Below are positions 1-4,581 of a stretch of DNA of 6,120 nucleotides, piece by piece. Origin of the DNA: Candidatus Nitrosopumilus sp. (GTDB taxonomy: Archaea; Thermoproteota; Nitrososphaeria; Nitrososphaerales; Nitrosopumilaceae); contig JAEMQG010000072.1 in assembly GCA_022758935.1 (NCBI GenBank), positions 1-6,120 on the forward strand, given 5' to 3'. The notes under the pieces were generated by a model. It searched no databases. It was given only the letters and a program-made list of their open reading frames with translations, and had not been told where the DNA came from. A program made the position numbers and the translations under genes. Position 1 is the first letter of the stretch. Every line of letters starts with the position of its first letter.

Positions 1-204
1 AGAACATTACCTAGAAGTATGTATGAACCTGAACAGTTTCCAGGATTAATTCATAGAATGTTAGACCCAAAAACTGTCATTCTGGTATTTGCCTCAGGAA
101 AACTAGTTTGTACTGGTGCAAAAAAAGAATCAGACGTGTATCGTTCTGTTCATAACTTGCATGCATTGTTAGAAGAAAAAAATTTAATGATATATGATCA
201 GTAA
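1..204 (+). CDS. tbp: TATA-binding protein (TBP), C-terminal part, 5' truncated by the window edge
   Basis: General transcription factor that binds and bends TATA-box DNA and recruits TFB and RNA polymerase to archaeal promoters. The frame is open from base 1, so the gene begins before the window; 67 residues are visible. They match the second half of the second TBP repeat: the Tyr-Glu-Pro-Glu-x-Phe-Pro-Gly-Leu-Ile segment (residues 8-17), then the Phe-x-Ser-Gly-Lys-x-Val-Cys-Thr-Gly-Ala-Lys stirrup (residues 30-41) and the C-terminal helix. Phe13 and Phe30 correspond to the pair of phenylalanines that kink DNA in this repeat. The protein ends in a short tail without the acidic extension of some archaeal TBPs. 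A T-rich terminator follows about 45 bases after the stop. The family assignment is firm; whether the organism has other tbp copies cannot be told here. Confidence 0.96.
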   Translation, partial: RTLPRSMYEPEQFPGLIHRMLDPKTVILVFASGKLVCTGAKKESDVYRSVHNLHALLEEKNLMIYDQ

Positions 205-240
205 ATTTTTTGAACTGAGTTAAATTCCAAATAAACATAT

Positions 241-265
241 CCTAGACTTTTTTTGATTCTAAATT
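241..265 (+). terminator. T-rich terminator after tbp
   Basis: Seven T residues (248-254) follow CCTAGAC and are followed by GATTCTAAAT. This is the plus-strand version of the bipartite element found after most minus-strand genes here (CTAAACTCTTTTT then CTAAAT). The stretch CTTTTTTTGATTCT recurs exactly at 759-772 after the next plus-strand gene. Archaeal RNA polymerase terminates at T-runs without needing a hairpin, so a terminator is the natural reading. Confidence 0.65.
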
Positions 266-294
266 CTCAAGTTTGAATTATTTGTCCAAATTTC

Positions 295-335
295 ACATAT
301 ATTTTTTAATGATCTACACTACATATTTCAGAAGG
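295..335 (+). promoter_or_regulatory. Possible TATA box and ribosome binding site for the Cys-rich gene
   Basis: A TATA-like stretch CATATATTTT lies at about 296-304. A start about 27 bases on would fall near 326 and would leave GAAGG (331-335) as a ribosome binding site about 9 bases before the ATG at 345. This combination is the reason for choosing 345 as the start. It is weak evidence: other A/T-rich stretches nearby could serve for the ATG at 381. Confidence 0.3.
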
Positions 336-344
336 ATTTATCAT

Positions 345-677
345 ATGTATGTGAAGTCTATTGTTTTAGTTGACTTTACCATGAAAGCATTATTCAAAAA
401 AGAAACATTAAAGGATCCAGAGTCTGAAAATAACACCTATTCAAATTTTACATTAAAACGTGATAACGTGTTTTGTTGTGAAACTTTCAAAAAATATTGC
501 AAAAAATTTACAGTCTGGAATTATGAACAAGGCAAATTTGCAATAGTGGATCAAATCACATATGAAGGACATTCAGTACAATCTATTGATTTTTGTCCTT
601 TTTGTGGGGAAAAAATAGATTATGAAGATGAAAATGCTCCACAGAAAGTAAAGAGAACAAAAGTTAGAACGTTCTAA
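345..677 (+). CDS. Small Cys-rich hypothetical protein with a CPxCG knuckle
   Basis: I do not recognise the family. From the ATG at 345 it has 110 residues; from an in-frame ATG at 381 (Met-Lys-Ala-Leu-Phe) it would have 98. The open frame extends upstream to a TTG at 273, but that extension is rich in Ile, Tyr and Phe and looks non-coding. Cysteines cluster in two places: Cys44, Cys45 and Cys52, then a Cys84-Pro-x-Cys87-Gly zinc knuckle. Together they could form one four-ligand zinc site, with Cys44 or Cys45, Cys52, Cys84 and Cys87. The C-terminal tail is very basic (Lys/Arg-rich), which would suit nucleic-acid contact, but that is inference. It follows tbp in the same direction but is separated by a terminator, so it is probably its own unit. 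Reality of the gene is likely; the exact start and the function are open. Confidence 0.7.
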   Translation: MYVKSIVLVDFTMKALFKKETLKDPESENNTYSNFTLKRDNVFCCETFKKYCKKFTVWNYEQGKFAIVDQITYEGHSVQSIDFCPFCGEKIDYEDENAPQKVKRTKVRTF

Positions 678-754
678 GCATTTTAGTGGATTTATGAAAA
701 CTCAAAACCCCTGTGATATGGTCAATTTACTCCCTTCTTAATTTGTACGAATGA

Positions 755-781
755 CCATCTTTTTTTGATTCTTGTTTTTAT
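755..781 (+). terminator. T-rich terminator between convergent genes
   Basis: A run of seven T (760-766) is followed by GATTCTTG and another five-T run. It shares CTTTTTTTGATTCT with the terminator of tbp. It sits 80 bases after the stop of the Cys-rich gene and just before the 3' end of the convergent 315-residue gene, so it would end plus-strand transcription before that gene is entered. Confidence 0.55.
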
Positions 782-792
782 CATCTGTCATT

Positions 793-1740
793 TTAGAGTT
801 TTGAAAGCTCATCTAAAATTGTATTTGCAAATCTTCTCTCTGTCTTGTTTTTTGTTTTTGCAATCTGTGCTAAATGTGGACACAACTCCTTATCATTATA
901 GCAAAGTTTCAACATGTTATAATGTTCTAATGTTGTAGAATCGTTTTTTTCATAAATTATTTTTTCTATGATATTTTTTGCTCTGGCTATTTTATTTTCA
1001 AGTGGAAGTTGAATTATTCCATACTGTAAAAACTTTTTTACTATTTCTTTATGTCTCTCTCCAATTGATACGGTTAATCTGAACTTTGGCATTTTGTTAA
1101 ATTCTTCAATGATCTGTAAAAGCGCATTGTCAAATTCCATGTGATATCGTTGCATTAATGGTGCAATCTGAAGTGGTATGGTTATATCAAATTCATAGGA
1201 TCTTGAAAGATTTCTTTCTGCATCAATCGCAAGTTCTGTTATTACAAATACAAGTCCTAAAGGATCTCTGGTTGCTCTTTTTTTGTATTCTACAGGATAC
1301 TTTACAAACATCTTGTTTAGTACGTTAATGGCATGCGCTGATAATAGACCTCTTTTTTTGTCTGCATCTAGAGTTTTGATAATTTTAAGAAGCGTAACTG
1401 AAAATAACGAATAATTTTTTGCAGATGCTCCATTTTTCTCAAGACATTGGATCTCAAAATCATTCATAAATTCCTCCAAAATCTTTGGAATTTGTTCTTT
1501 CTGTTCTATGTTTCTAAAACTGATCATTGTGTTTGTTTTTATTGTTTTTTCATTACTCTGATTATTTTTTGATGTAAACAATGGAATCGCTTGTTTAAGT
1601 GCGCTTTGAATTACTGCTAATCTTTTTTTATTACCTTTACCATATTTACTATTTTGTAATGCCTGAATGGATTGAACAAGTGAATCATACAATACATGAT
1701 TATAGTCATACCCTTTTGATAAATCTACACTTAGCCACAA
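793..1740 (-). CDS. Hypothetical 315-residue helical protein
   Basis: I do not recognise this protein. It is a long, clean frame in an AT-rich setting, with coding-like composition throughout. The sequence is rich in Lys, Glu, Leu and Ile, has no signal peptide or membrane segment, and looks mainly alpha-helical, with a Lys/Asn/Thr-rich linker at about residues 57-71 separating a short N-terminal part from the rest. No zinc, nucleotide-binding or catalytic motif stands out. The start is a TTG (1740-1738); an in-frame TAA lies six codons upstream, so the frame cannot extend much further. The first in-frame ATG candidates are well inside (Met72 region), and starting there would remove a plausible conserved N-terminus. 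A weak A/T box, CAATATT, lies about 27 bases upstream, consistent with a leaderless TTG start. It is convergent with the Cys-rich gene and lacks the 3' element that its minus-strand neighbours have. Confidence 0.8.
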   Translation of the reverse strand: MWLSVDLSKGYDYNHVLYDSLVQSIQALQNSKYGKGNKKRLAVIQSALKQAIPLFTSKNNQSNEKTIKTNTMISFRNIEQKEQIPKILEEFMNDFEIQCLEKNGASAKNYSLFSVTLLKIIKTLDADKKRGLLSAHAINVLNKMFVKYPVEYKKRATRDPLGLVFVITELAIDAERNLSRSYEFDITIPLQIAPLMQRYHMEFDNALLQIIEEFNKMPKFRLTVSIGERHKEIVKKFLQYGIIQLPLENKIARAKNIIEKIIYEKNDSTTLEHYNMLKLCYNDKELCPHLAQIAKTKNKTERRFANTILDELSKL

Positions 1741-1913
1741 TTTTTTGAAAATCGCTTACCGAATATTGACTATTTTACATTATACGTAAAAGAATTGTTA
1801 CAAAATTCACACCAATAAAAAATCAGATAAGCAAAATTATGATTAAAAATTCAACTGATTTTATTAATTAATCTGGAGGTGTAGCCAATTTCCCTCAACA
1901 CATTTCAGTGCCC

Positions 1914-1931
1914 ACAAAAAGAGTTTAGAAT
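1914..1931 (-). terminator. Bipartite T-rich 3' element after the RHH gene
   Basis: Read on the minus strand, TCTAAACTCTTTTTGTG begins about 8 bases after the stop codon of the ribbon-helix-helix gene. It contains the CTCTTTTT core of the recurring element; the downstream CTAAAT half is degenerate here. The likely role is transcription termination. Confidence 0.6.
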
Positions 1932-1937
1932 CTAAGA

Positions 1938-2084
1938 TTATTTCTTGATGCTATTTCGCAGTGTTTCATTAATTACTTTTGAATAGCTGACTGAACTAGA
2001 TGTCGTTTGAATCATTTTTGCTTGAATCAGTCTTAGTTTTTTGTCTAAATCATTATCAATCATAATTGTAATTCTTTTTGCCAT
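1938..2084 (-). CDS. Ribbon-helix-helix (CopG/Arc-like) DNA-binding protein, 48 residues
   Basis: A short protein that is easy to miss. The N-terminus, Met-Ala-Lys-Arg-Ile-Thr-Ile-Met-Ile-Asp-Asn-Asp-Leu-Asp, has the alternating basic/hydrophobic strand followed by an Asp-Leu-Asp-Lys-Lys helix start typical of ribbon-helix-helix repressors. Then come helix one (Lys-Leu-Arg-Leu-Ile-Gln-Ala-Lys), a Thr-Thr-Ser-Ser-Ser turn, and a second helix with Ser-Lys-Val-Ile-Asn-Glu-Thr-Leu, which matches the usual S-x-V-I/L-N-x-x-L pattern. Such proteins bind DNA as dimers, inserting the N-terminal beta ribbon into the major groove, and act as repressors or antitoxins. I see no toxin gene beside it, so a stand-alone regulator is more likely. 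The ATG is preceded by CTTTAAAT centred 27 bases upstream (leaderless), and the stop is followed by a T-rich element, giving a complete single-gene unit. Confidence 0.82.
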   Translation of the reverse strand: MAKRITIMIDNDLDKKLRLIQAKMIQTTSSSVSYSKVINETLRNSIKK

Positions 2085-2106
2085 GAATTCGCTCAATTTT
2101 GCATTG

Positions 2107-2114
2107 ATTTAAAG
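2107..2114 (-). promoter_or_regulatory. TATA box of the RHH gene
   Basis: On the minus strand this reads CTTTAAAT, centred about 27 bases upstream of the ATG at 2084. Transcription would start at or next to the A of the ATG, so the mRNA is probably leaderless. The bases directly upstream (CCCAAT) would occupy the BRE position. Confidence 0.65.
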
Positions 2115-2135
2115 ATTGGGAAAAGAGATTAGAAC
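2115..2135 (-). terminator. Orphan T-rich 3' element upstream of the RHH promoter
   Basis: On the minus strand it reads GTTCTAATCTCTTTTCCCAAT, close to the element at 5549-5570 (TTCTAAACTCTTTTCCTAAAT). No protein gene ends just before it. It may mark the 3' end of a short untranslated transcript from 2136-2230, or be upstream promoter sequence that resembles the element by chance. Confidence 0.4.
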
Positions 2136-2201
2136 CTATCAATCAAAGCTTATGTTCGATTTATCTTGGACATGGTGATTTTGTCTAGATGTTTTGATCT
2201 G

Positions 2202-2225
2202 AGAGTGTGCACTGGTTAGCACTCT
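2202..2225 (-). other. Short inverted repeat in the RHH-cupin gap
   Basis: AGAGTG (2202-2207) and CACTCT (2220-2225) could pair around a 12-base loop. It lies between the terminator of the cupin gene and the orphan 3' element at 2115-2135. Six base pairs with a large loop make a weak structure; it may be an operator or part of a small RNA, or chance. Confidence 0.25.
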
Positions 2226-2230
2226 TTGAT

Positions 2231-2255
2231 ATTTTAGAACAAAAAGAGTTTAGAT
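2231..2255 (-). terminator. Bipartite T-rich 3' element after the cupin gene
   Basis: On the minus strand TCTAAACTCTTTTTGT is followed by TCTAAAAT, so both halves of the recurring element are clear. It starts 40 bases after the cupin stop codon. Confidence 0.65.
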
Positions 2256-2294
2256 TTTAATTCATACAAATGTTTAGGAAAATGAATTTAAATC

Positions 2295-2651
2295 TCAGGA
2301 TTTAGCATAATTGCTCATTCCGGTTAGATCAATCAGAACTACAGGTTCACTTCCAACTACCCATGCATCATGTCCAGAAGGAATTACTGATGCGTCACCT
2401 GGTCCAATCTCTTCTTGTTTTCCATCGTCCATTTTTATCATTAATCGTCCTGAAATAACATACTGAGTGTGTGGTGCTTCACAGCTATCTGTTTTGACAA
2501 TTGGTTTTACACTGGTGGACCATCTCCAACCAGGTTGAAGAGTTGCGCGACCAAAGGTAACACCGGCCAAAGTCACAAGTTCTAGTTTTCCTTTATCAAA
2601 TTCTCGTTTTTCATCTGGCGAATCAAGATTTTTTCGATGAATTTTATCCAT
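2295..2651 (-). CDS. Small single-domain cupin protein
   Basis: A 118-residue protein made of one cupin beta-barrel. Cupin motif 1 spans about residues 40-69: Pro-Gly-Trp at 40-42, then Pro60-His61-Thr-Gln63-Tyr-Val-Ile-Ser-Gly68. Motif 2 is Gly83-Pro-Gly85-Asp followed by Val-Ile-Pro91-Ser-Gly93-His94-Asp-Ala-Trp97. The canonical metal ligands are reduced: the His-x-His pair is His61-x-Gln63, the usual Glu is not evident, and His94 supplies the motif 2 ligand. Metal binding may therefore be weak or of a variant kind, and the substrate cannot be predicted. Stand-alone cupins of this size include sugar and small-molecule binders, dioxygenases and isomerases. The ATG at 2651 has a TTAAA box 27 bases upstream and no Shine-Dalgarno site. 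It is a single-gene unit with its own terminator. Confidence 0.9.
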   Translation of the reverse strand: MDKIHRKNLDSPDEKREFDKGKLELVTLAGVTFGRATLQPGWRWSTSVKPIVKTDSCEAPHTQYVISGRLMIKMDDGKQEEIGPGDASVIPSGHDAWVVGSEPVVLIDLTGMSNYAKS

Positions 2652-2671
2652 ACAATATAAAATACATAGTT

Positions 2672-2680
2672 GTTTAAGCG
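2672..2680 (-). promoter_or_regulatory. Promoter of the cupin gene (BRE/TATA)
   Basis: On the minus strand CGAAAAACGCTTAAAC places an A-rich BRE-like stretch before a CTTAAA box centred about 25-27 bases upstream of the ATG at 2651. This spacing predicts a leaderless mRNA. Confidence 0.55.
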
Positions 2681-2690
2681 TTTTTCGGGA

Positions 2691-2730
2691 ATTAGATTAA
2701 TTAGAAAACAAAAAGAGTATAAAATCTAAT
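2691..2730 (-). terminator. Orphan T-rich 3' element inside an inverted repeat
   Basis: On the minus strand the core reads ATACTCTTTTTGTTTTCTAAT, a variant of the recurring element. It is enclosed by perfect 8-base arms, ATTAGATT (2691-2698) and AATCTAAT (2723-2730), 24 bases apart. No protein gene ends here; it lies just upstream of the cupin promoter. It may terminate a short minus-strand transcript arising within 2731-2910. Confidence 0.4.
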
Positions 2731-2911
2731 GTGTATGAATGAACATCTAATTCAAGTAAATGTGTATCTTGTTTGTTTAGTATAATAAAACAAGTCTCTA
2801 TGTATTTTGATTATTCAATATTTATGTGAAAAACACATGTATTTACGGCTTATGTGCACTTTTAACTCCTCATGAAAATGATTCAGAGTGGGATTCAAAT
2901 AGAACTTGATA
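2731..2911. other. Gene-less stretch
   Basis: I find no convincing protein gene in either strand between the cupin promoter region and the DUF1059 terminator. The longest ATG frame I found is a 16-codon one starting at about 2736 on the plus strand, with no promoter support. ATGTG-AAAAA-CACAT (2824-2838) is a short palindrome. Because T-rich 3' elements lie at both ends, a small minus-strand RNA is possible but not shown. Confidence 0.5.
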
Positions 2912-2938
2912 ATTTAGTCATAAAAAAAAGTTTAGAGA
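2912..2938 (-). terminator. Bipartite T-rich 3' element after the DUF1059 gene
   Basis: On the minus strand TCTCTAAAC is followed by eight T (2929-2922) and then by ATGACTAAAT. Both the CTAAAC half and the CTAAAT half are present. It begins about 12 bases after the stop codon. Confidence 0.65.
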
Positions 2939-2950
2939 GTGTAAAATAAT

Positions 2951-3136
2951 CTAAAATAATGATTTATGAATATTTTTTTTGATTTTGTCTTTTAACTCTA
3001 AAGTTATCTCTTCTGGTTTCATATTATGATCTTTTGTTGCATGTACTGCACATTGTGTTAAGATATCTTCTTCAGATTTGCCTTTGGCAACAAAATCACA
3101 ATCAAATCCCACCGAACTGCATTTGAATTTTAACAT
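2951..3136 (-). CDS. DUF1059 family small protein
   Basis: A 61-residue protein resembling the DUF1059 family: an N-terminal Phe-Lys-Cys6 strand, Gly-Phe-Asp-Cys13-Asp-Phe, a Gly-Lys-Ser-Glu-Glu-Asp-Ile helix start, then a helix with Cys29-x-x-His32 and an x-Lys-Asp-His37 end, followed by a Lys-rich C-terminal helix. Cys6, Cys13, His32 and His37 are placed so that they could bind a metal, but the family has no established function that I know of. Its length matches the family's normal 55-65 residues, so it is complete. A CTTTATAC box lies 27 bases upstream of the ATG and the gene has its own T-rich terminator, so it is a monocistronic, leaderless unit. Confidence 0.85.
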   Translation of the reverse strand: MLKFKCSSVGFDCDFVAKGKSEEDILTQCAVHATKDHNMKPEEITLELKDKIKKNIHKSLF

Positions 3137-3159
3137 AAATTTGTGCAGTTATAAACATG

Positions 3160-3168
3160 TATAAAGTT
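3160..3168 (-). promoter_or_regulatory. TATA box of the DUF1059 gene
   Basis: ACTTTATAC on the minus strand is centred about 27 bases upstream of the ATG at 3136. A second A/T box, TTTATAAC at 3147-3154, is too close to the ATG for a leaderless start and would force transcription to begin inside the gene. Confidence 0.55.
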
Positions 3169-3294
3169 ATGCAAAAACTTGGTATGGCACGAGTAGTAAA
3201 ACGAAAAGATTATCTTTCTAATTTTCATCTATGATGAGATTGTTTTTCTAATTTTACAAATCATTCCATATTCTCAAAGGTTAATTTCAATACA

Positions 3295-3423
3295 CTATAA
3301 ATCTCCATTATTTTCTACCCAACAGTCGCATTGTGTCCAAGTACAATTAGGACAATCATATGGGGTGTCGCTGATTCTGCATTCTGAAGGAAGGCAATTA
3401 CAACGTGGGCATCTAATTTCCAT
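3295..3423 (-). CDS. 42-residue protein with eight cysteines (double zinc-ribbon-like)
   Basis: A very short gene. It encodes Cys5-Pro-Arg-Cys8-Asn-Cys10, Cys15, then Cys24-Pro-Asn-Cys27, Cys32-Asp-Cys34-Trp. Eight cysteines in 42 residues, including two Cys-Pro-x-Cys knuckles, are enough for one four-Cys zinc ribbon (Cys5, Cys8, Cys24, Cys27) with four more cysteines for a second zinc or an iron-sulphur site. No family name comes to mind. The gene is supported by the cysteine pattern, by an ATG start, and by an AATATAAC box about 27-30 bases upstream. Possible roles are a nucleic-acid or protein adaptor, or a metal carrier; neither can be chosen from the sequence. The spacing to neighbours, and the separate promoter, suggest an independent transcript. 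I see no clear 3' element after it. Confidence 0.75.
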   Translation of the reverse strand: MEIRCPRCNCLPSECRISDTPYDCPNCTWTQCDCWVENNGDL

Positions 3424-3448
3424 TGATATTTTTAGAAAACATGTTTTG

Positions 3449-3457
3449 GTTATATTT
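3449..3457 (-). promoter_or_regulatory. TATA box of the eight-Cys gene
   Basis: AAATATAAC on the minus strand, centred 27-30 bases upstream of the ATG at 3423. The spacing fits a leaderless or nearly leaderless start. Confidence 0.55.
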
Positions 3458-3501
3458 ACATTTTAGAACAAATGTCATTAATTCTCTAAATTTTTTATGA
3501 A

Positions 3502-3529
3502 CTTAAGGATTTAGGAATAGAGTTTAGAC
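3502..3529 (-). terminator. T-rich 3' element of the channel gene; left copy of a 25-base direct repeat
   Basis: On the minus strand GTCTAAACTCTATTCCTAAAT continues into CCTTAAG. It starts 40 bases after the stop codon of the channel-like gene. Bases 3502-3526 are identical to 4557-4581, a perfect 25-base direct repeat. The core has CTCTATT instead of CTCTTTTT, so its T-run is interrupted; it may be a weaker terminator. Confidence 0.6.
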
Positions 3530-3567
3530 GTATGTAACATGTCATGTCTGTGTAGAATCTATGAAAA

Positions 3568-4512
3568 TCATATCAACTGTGCCATTAAAAATATTACAAT
3601 GGCTACAATAGGAGTCATAATACGAAATTTCTTGTTAAGATTTTGCTCTACAATTACTGTATATTTTTCCTTTAATTCAGATTCGCGTCTCTTGTGTAAT
3701 AAAACAGTAATCAAACACATTGCAAATACGGAATATACACTCATCATTACCTTATCTGCAAAAGTTAGATATTGAACACTGGGAATATCAGCACCTAAAA
3801 ATGTAACATGAAAAAATATTGCACCCACTAATGTCGCAGCAATTATCTCAATTTTCTCATCAGAATACTTTGCAGGAATATAAAATGTGCTAAATGCAAA
3901 CGCGGCAATCATTATTGTAGGAGATATGTATTTCATAAATACCCCAATTGGAGATGATTCTACAGGAAGAACTGCCGAAAACCTTGAAAATTCTCCCCAA
4001 GGATAAGTTTGATTGGAAACAAAAAAGTAAGGCTCGCCAATCTCCCATCCTGGAACAGCTACAAATGATTCGTCATGTATTCCACTGAACTCTTTATCCA
4101 CAATGAACTCTAAATTGTCTAATGTGTTTGGAATTACAGATTTAATGTGAATTGCCAAATCCATATGATGAAATGGATGTGGTCTATAATCTATTTCATT
4201 ATAAAAAGTTCCCCTTGCTTTGAATTTATAGAAATGTTGTTTAATGCTAATGGCGGATATTTCGTCTACATATCCATTTTCATAATCAATTATTGGCGGC
4301 GGTTGCTTTGTAAAATCGTAATCATCTGAAGTTTCCGATACCCAAAAAATCATGTCATAGGAACCTGTCTCTTTGTCTATCTTTCCAATATTCATTATCT
4401 CGATACCTATTTTCATTTTTACCGGATTTGTAGAATTTTGGGCAAATGCCTCATCAATAGAAGCTAGACTTGTTATGGCAATTAGTGTAAATAAAATTAG
4501 AATTTTCTTCAA
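3568..4512 (-). CDS. Pentameric ligand-gated ion channel (Cys-loop-like) homologue
   Basis: Predicted cell-surface channel subunit of 314 residues. A signal peptide (residues 1-24, ending Ala-Phe-Ala) precedes a beta-rich extracellular domain (about 28-193) and four membrane segments: M1 about 196-213, M2 about 219-239, M3 about 250-272, M4 about 299-314. Family features seen: the first strand with Ile-Asp-Lys followed by Tyr-Asp-Met-Ile-Phe-Trp (44-57); Asp108-Tyr-Arg110-x-x-Pro113-Phe114, which fits the Asp-x-Arg-x-x-Pro-Phe signature of the beta6-beta7 (Cys-loop) region; Ser176-Arg177-Phe before M1; and Ile-Pro-Ser-Val-Gln-Tyr-Leu-Thr (243-250) joining M2 to M3. The loop cysteines are absent and the M3-M4 linker is short, both normal for prokaryotic members. 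The usual Asp after Pro-Phe is His, and the Arg just before M1 is not evident. Subunits of this family form pentameric ion channels; ligand and ion selectivity are unknown. The start is TTG, with a TATA box 27 bases upstream and a stop codon shortly before it in frame. Confidence 0.85.
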   Translation of the reverse strand: MKKILILFTLIAITSLASIDEAFAQNSTNPVKMKIGIEIMNIGKIDKETGSYDMIFWVSETSDDYDFTKQPPPIIDYENGYVDEISAISIKQHFYKFKARGTFYNEIDYRPHPFHHMDLAIHIKSVIPNTLDNLEFIVDKEFSGIHDESFVAVPGWEIGEPYFFVSNQTYPWGEFSRFSAVLPVESSPIGVFMKYISPTIMIAAFAFSTFYIPAKYSDEKIEIIAATLVGAIFFHVTFLGADIPSVQYLTFADKVMMSVYSVFAMCLITVLLHKRRESELKEKYTVIVEQNLNKKFRIMTPIVAIVIFLMAQLI

Positions 4513-4533
4513 TACTATATCTCAATTTTATGT

Positions 4534-4546
4534 GGTTTTATATTTT
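4534..4546 (-). promoter_or_regulatory. TATA box of the channel gene
   Basis: On the minus strand AAAATATAAAACC is centred about 27 bases upstream of the TTG start at 4512. It supports a leaderless TTG start and separates the channel gene from the gene upstream, whose 3' element ends 11 bases before this box. Confidence 0.65.
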
Positions 4547-4556
4547 CTTTATAATG

Positions 4557-4581
4557 CTTAAGGATTTAGGAATAGAGTTTA
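4557..4581 (-). terminator. T-rich 3' element overlapping a stop codon; right copy of the 25-base direct repeat
   Basis: The element begins with the TAA stop codon (4581-4579) of the 91-residue gene and reads TAAACTCTATTCCTAAAT into CCTTAAG on the minus strand. It is identical over all 25 bases to 3502-3526. The two copies flank the channel gene together with its promoter and 3' region. Confidence 0.6.

Noticed and set aside
273..344. Upstream extension of the Cys-rich gene to a TTG at 273
   Set aside because: The added residues are rich in Tyr, Ile and Phe, the stretch contains the TATA-like box, and it adjoins the tbp terminator, so it looks like leader and promoter DNA.
1938..2084. Toxin-antitoxin module containing the RHH protein
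   Set aside because: No second small gene is adjacent on the same strand; the neighbours are a cupin with its own promoter and terminator and an unrelated large gene.
2150..2210. Possible C/D box guide RNA (TGAT and CTGA boxes, plus strand)
   Set aside because: The C box does not match RTGATGA, and no paired D'/C' boxes with guide spacing were found.
2824..2838. Palindrome ATGTG-AAAAA-CACAT
   Set aside because: Only five base pairs; expected by chance in AT-rich DNA and not next to a promoter.
3157..3234. 25-codon plus-strand frame with a basic product, divergent from the DUF1059 gene
   Set aside because: It overlaps the DUF1059 promoter, has no promoter of its own at a suitable distance, and its product matches nothing I know. 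Too short to support.
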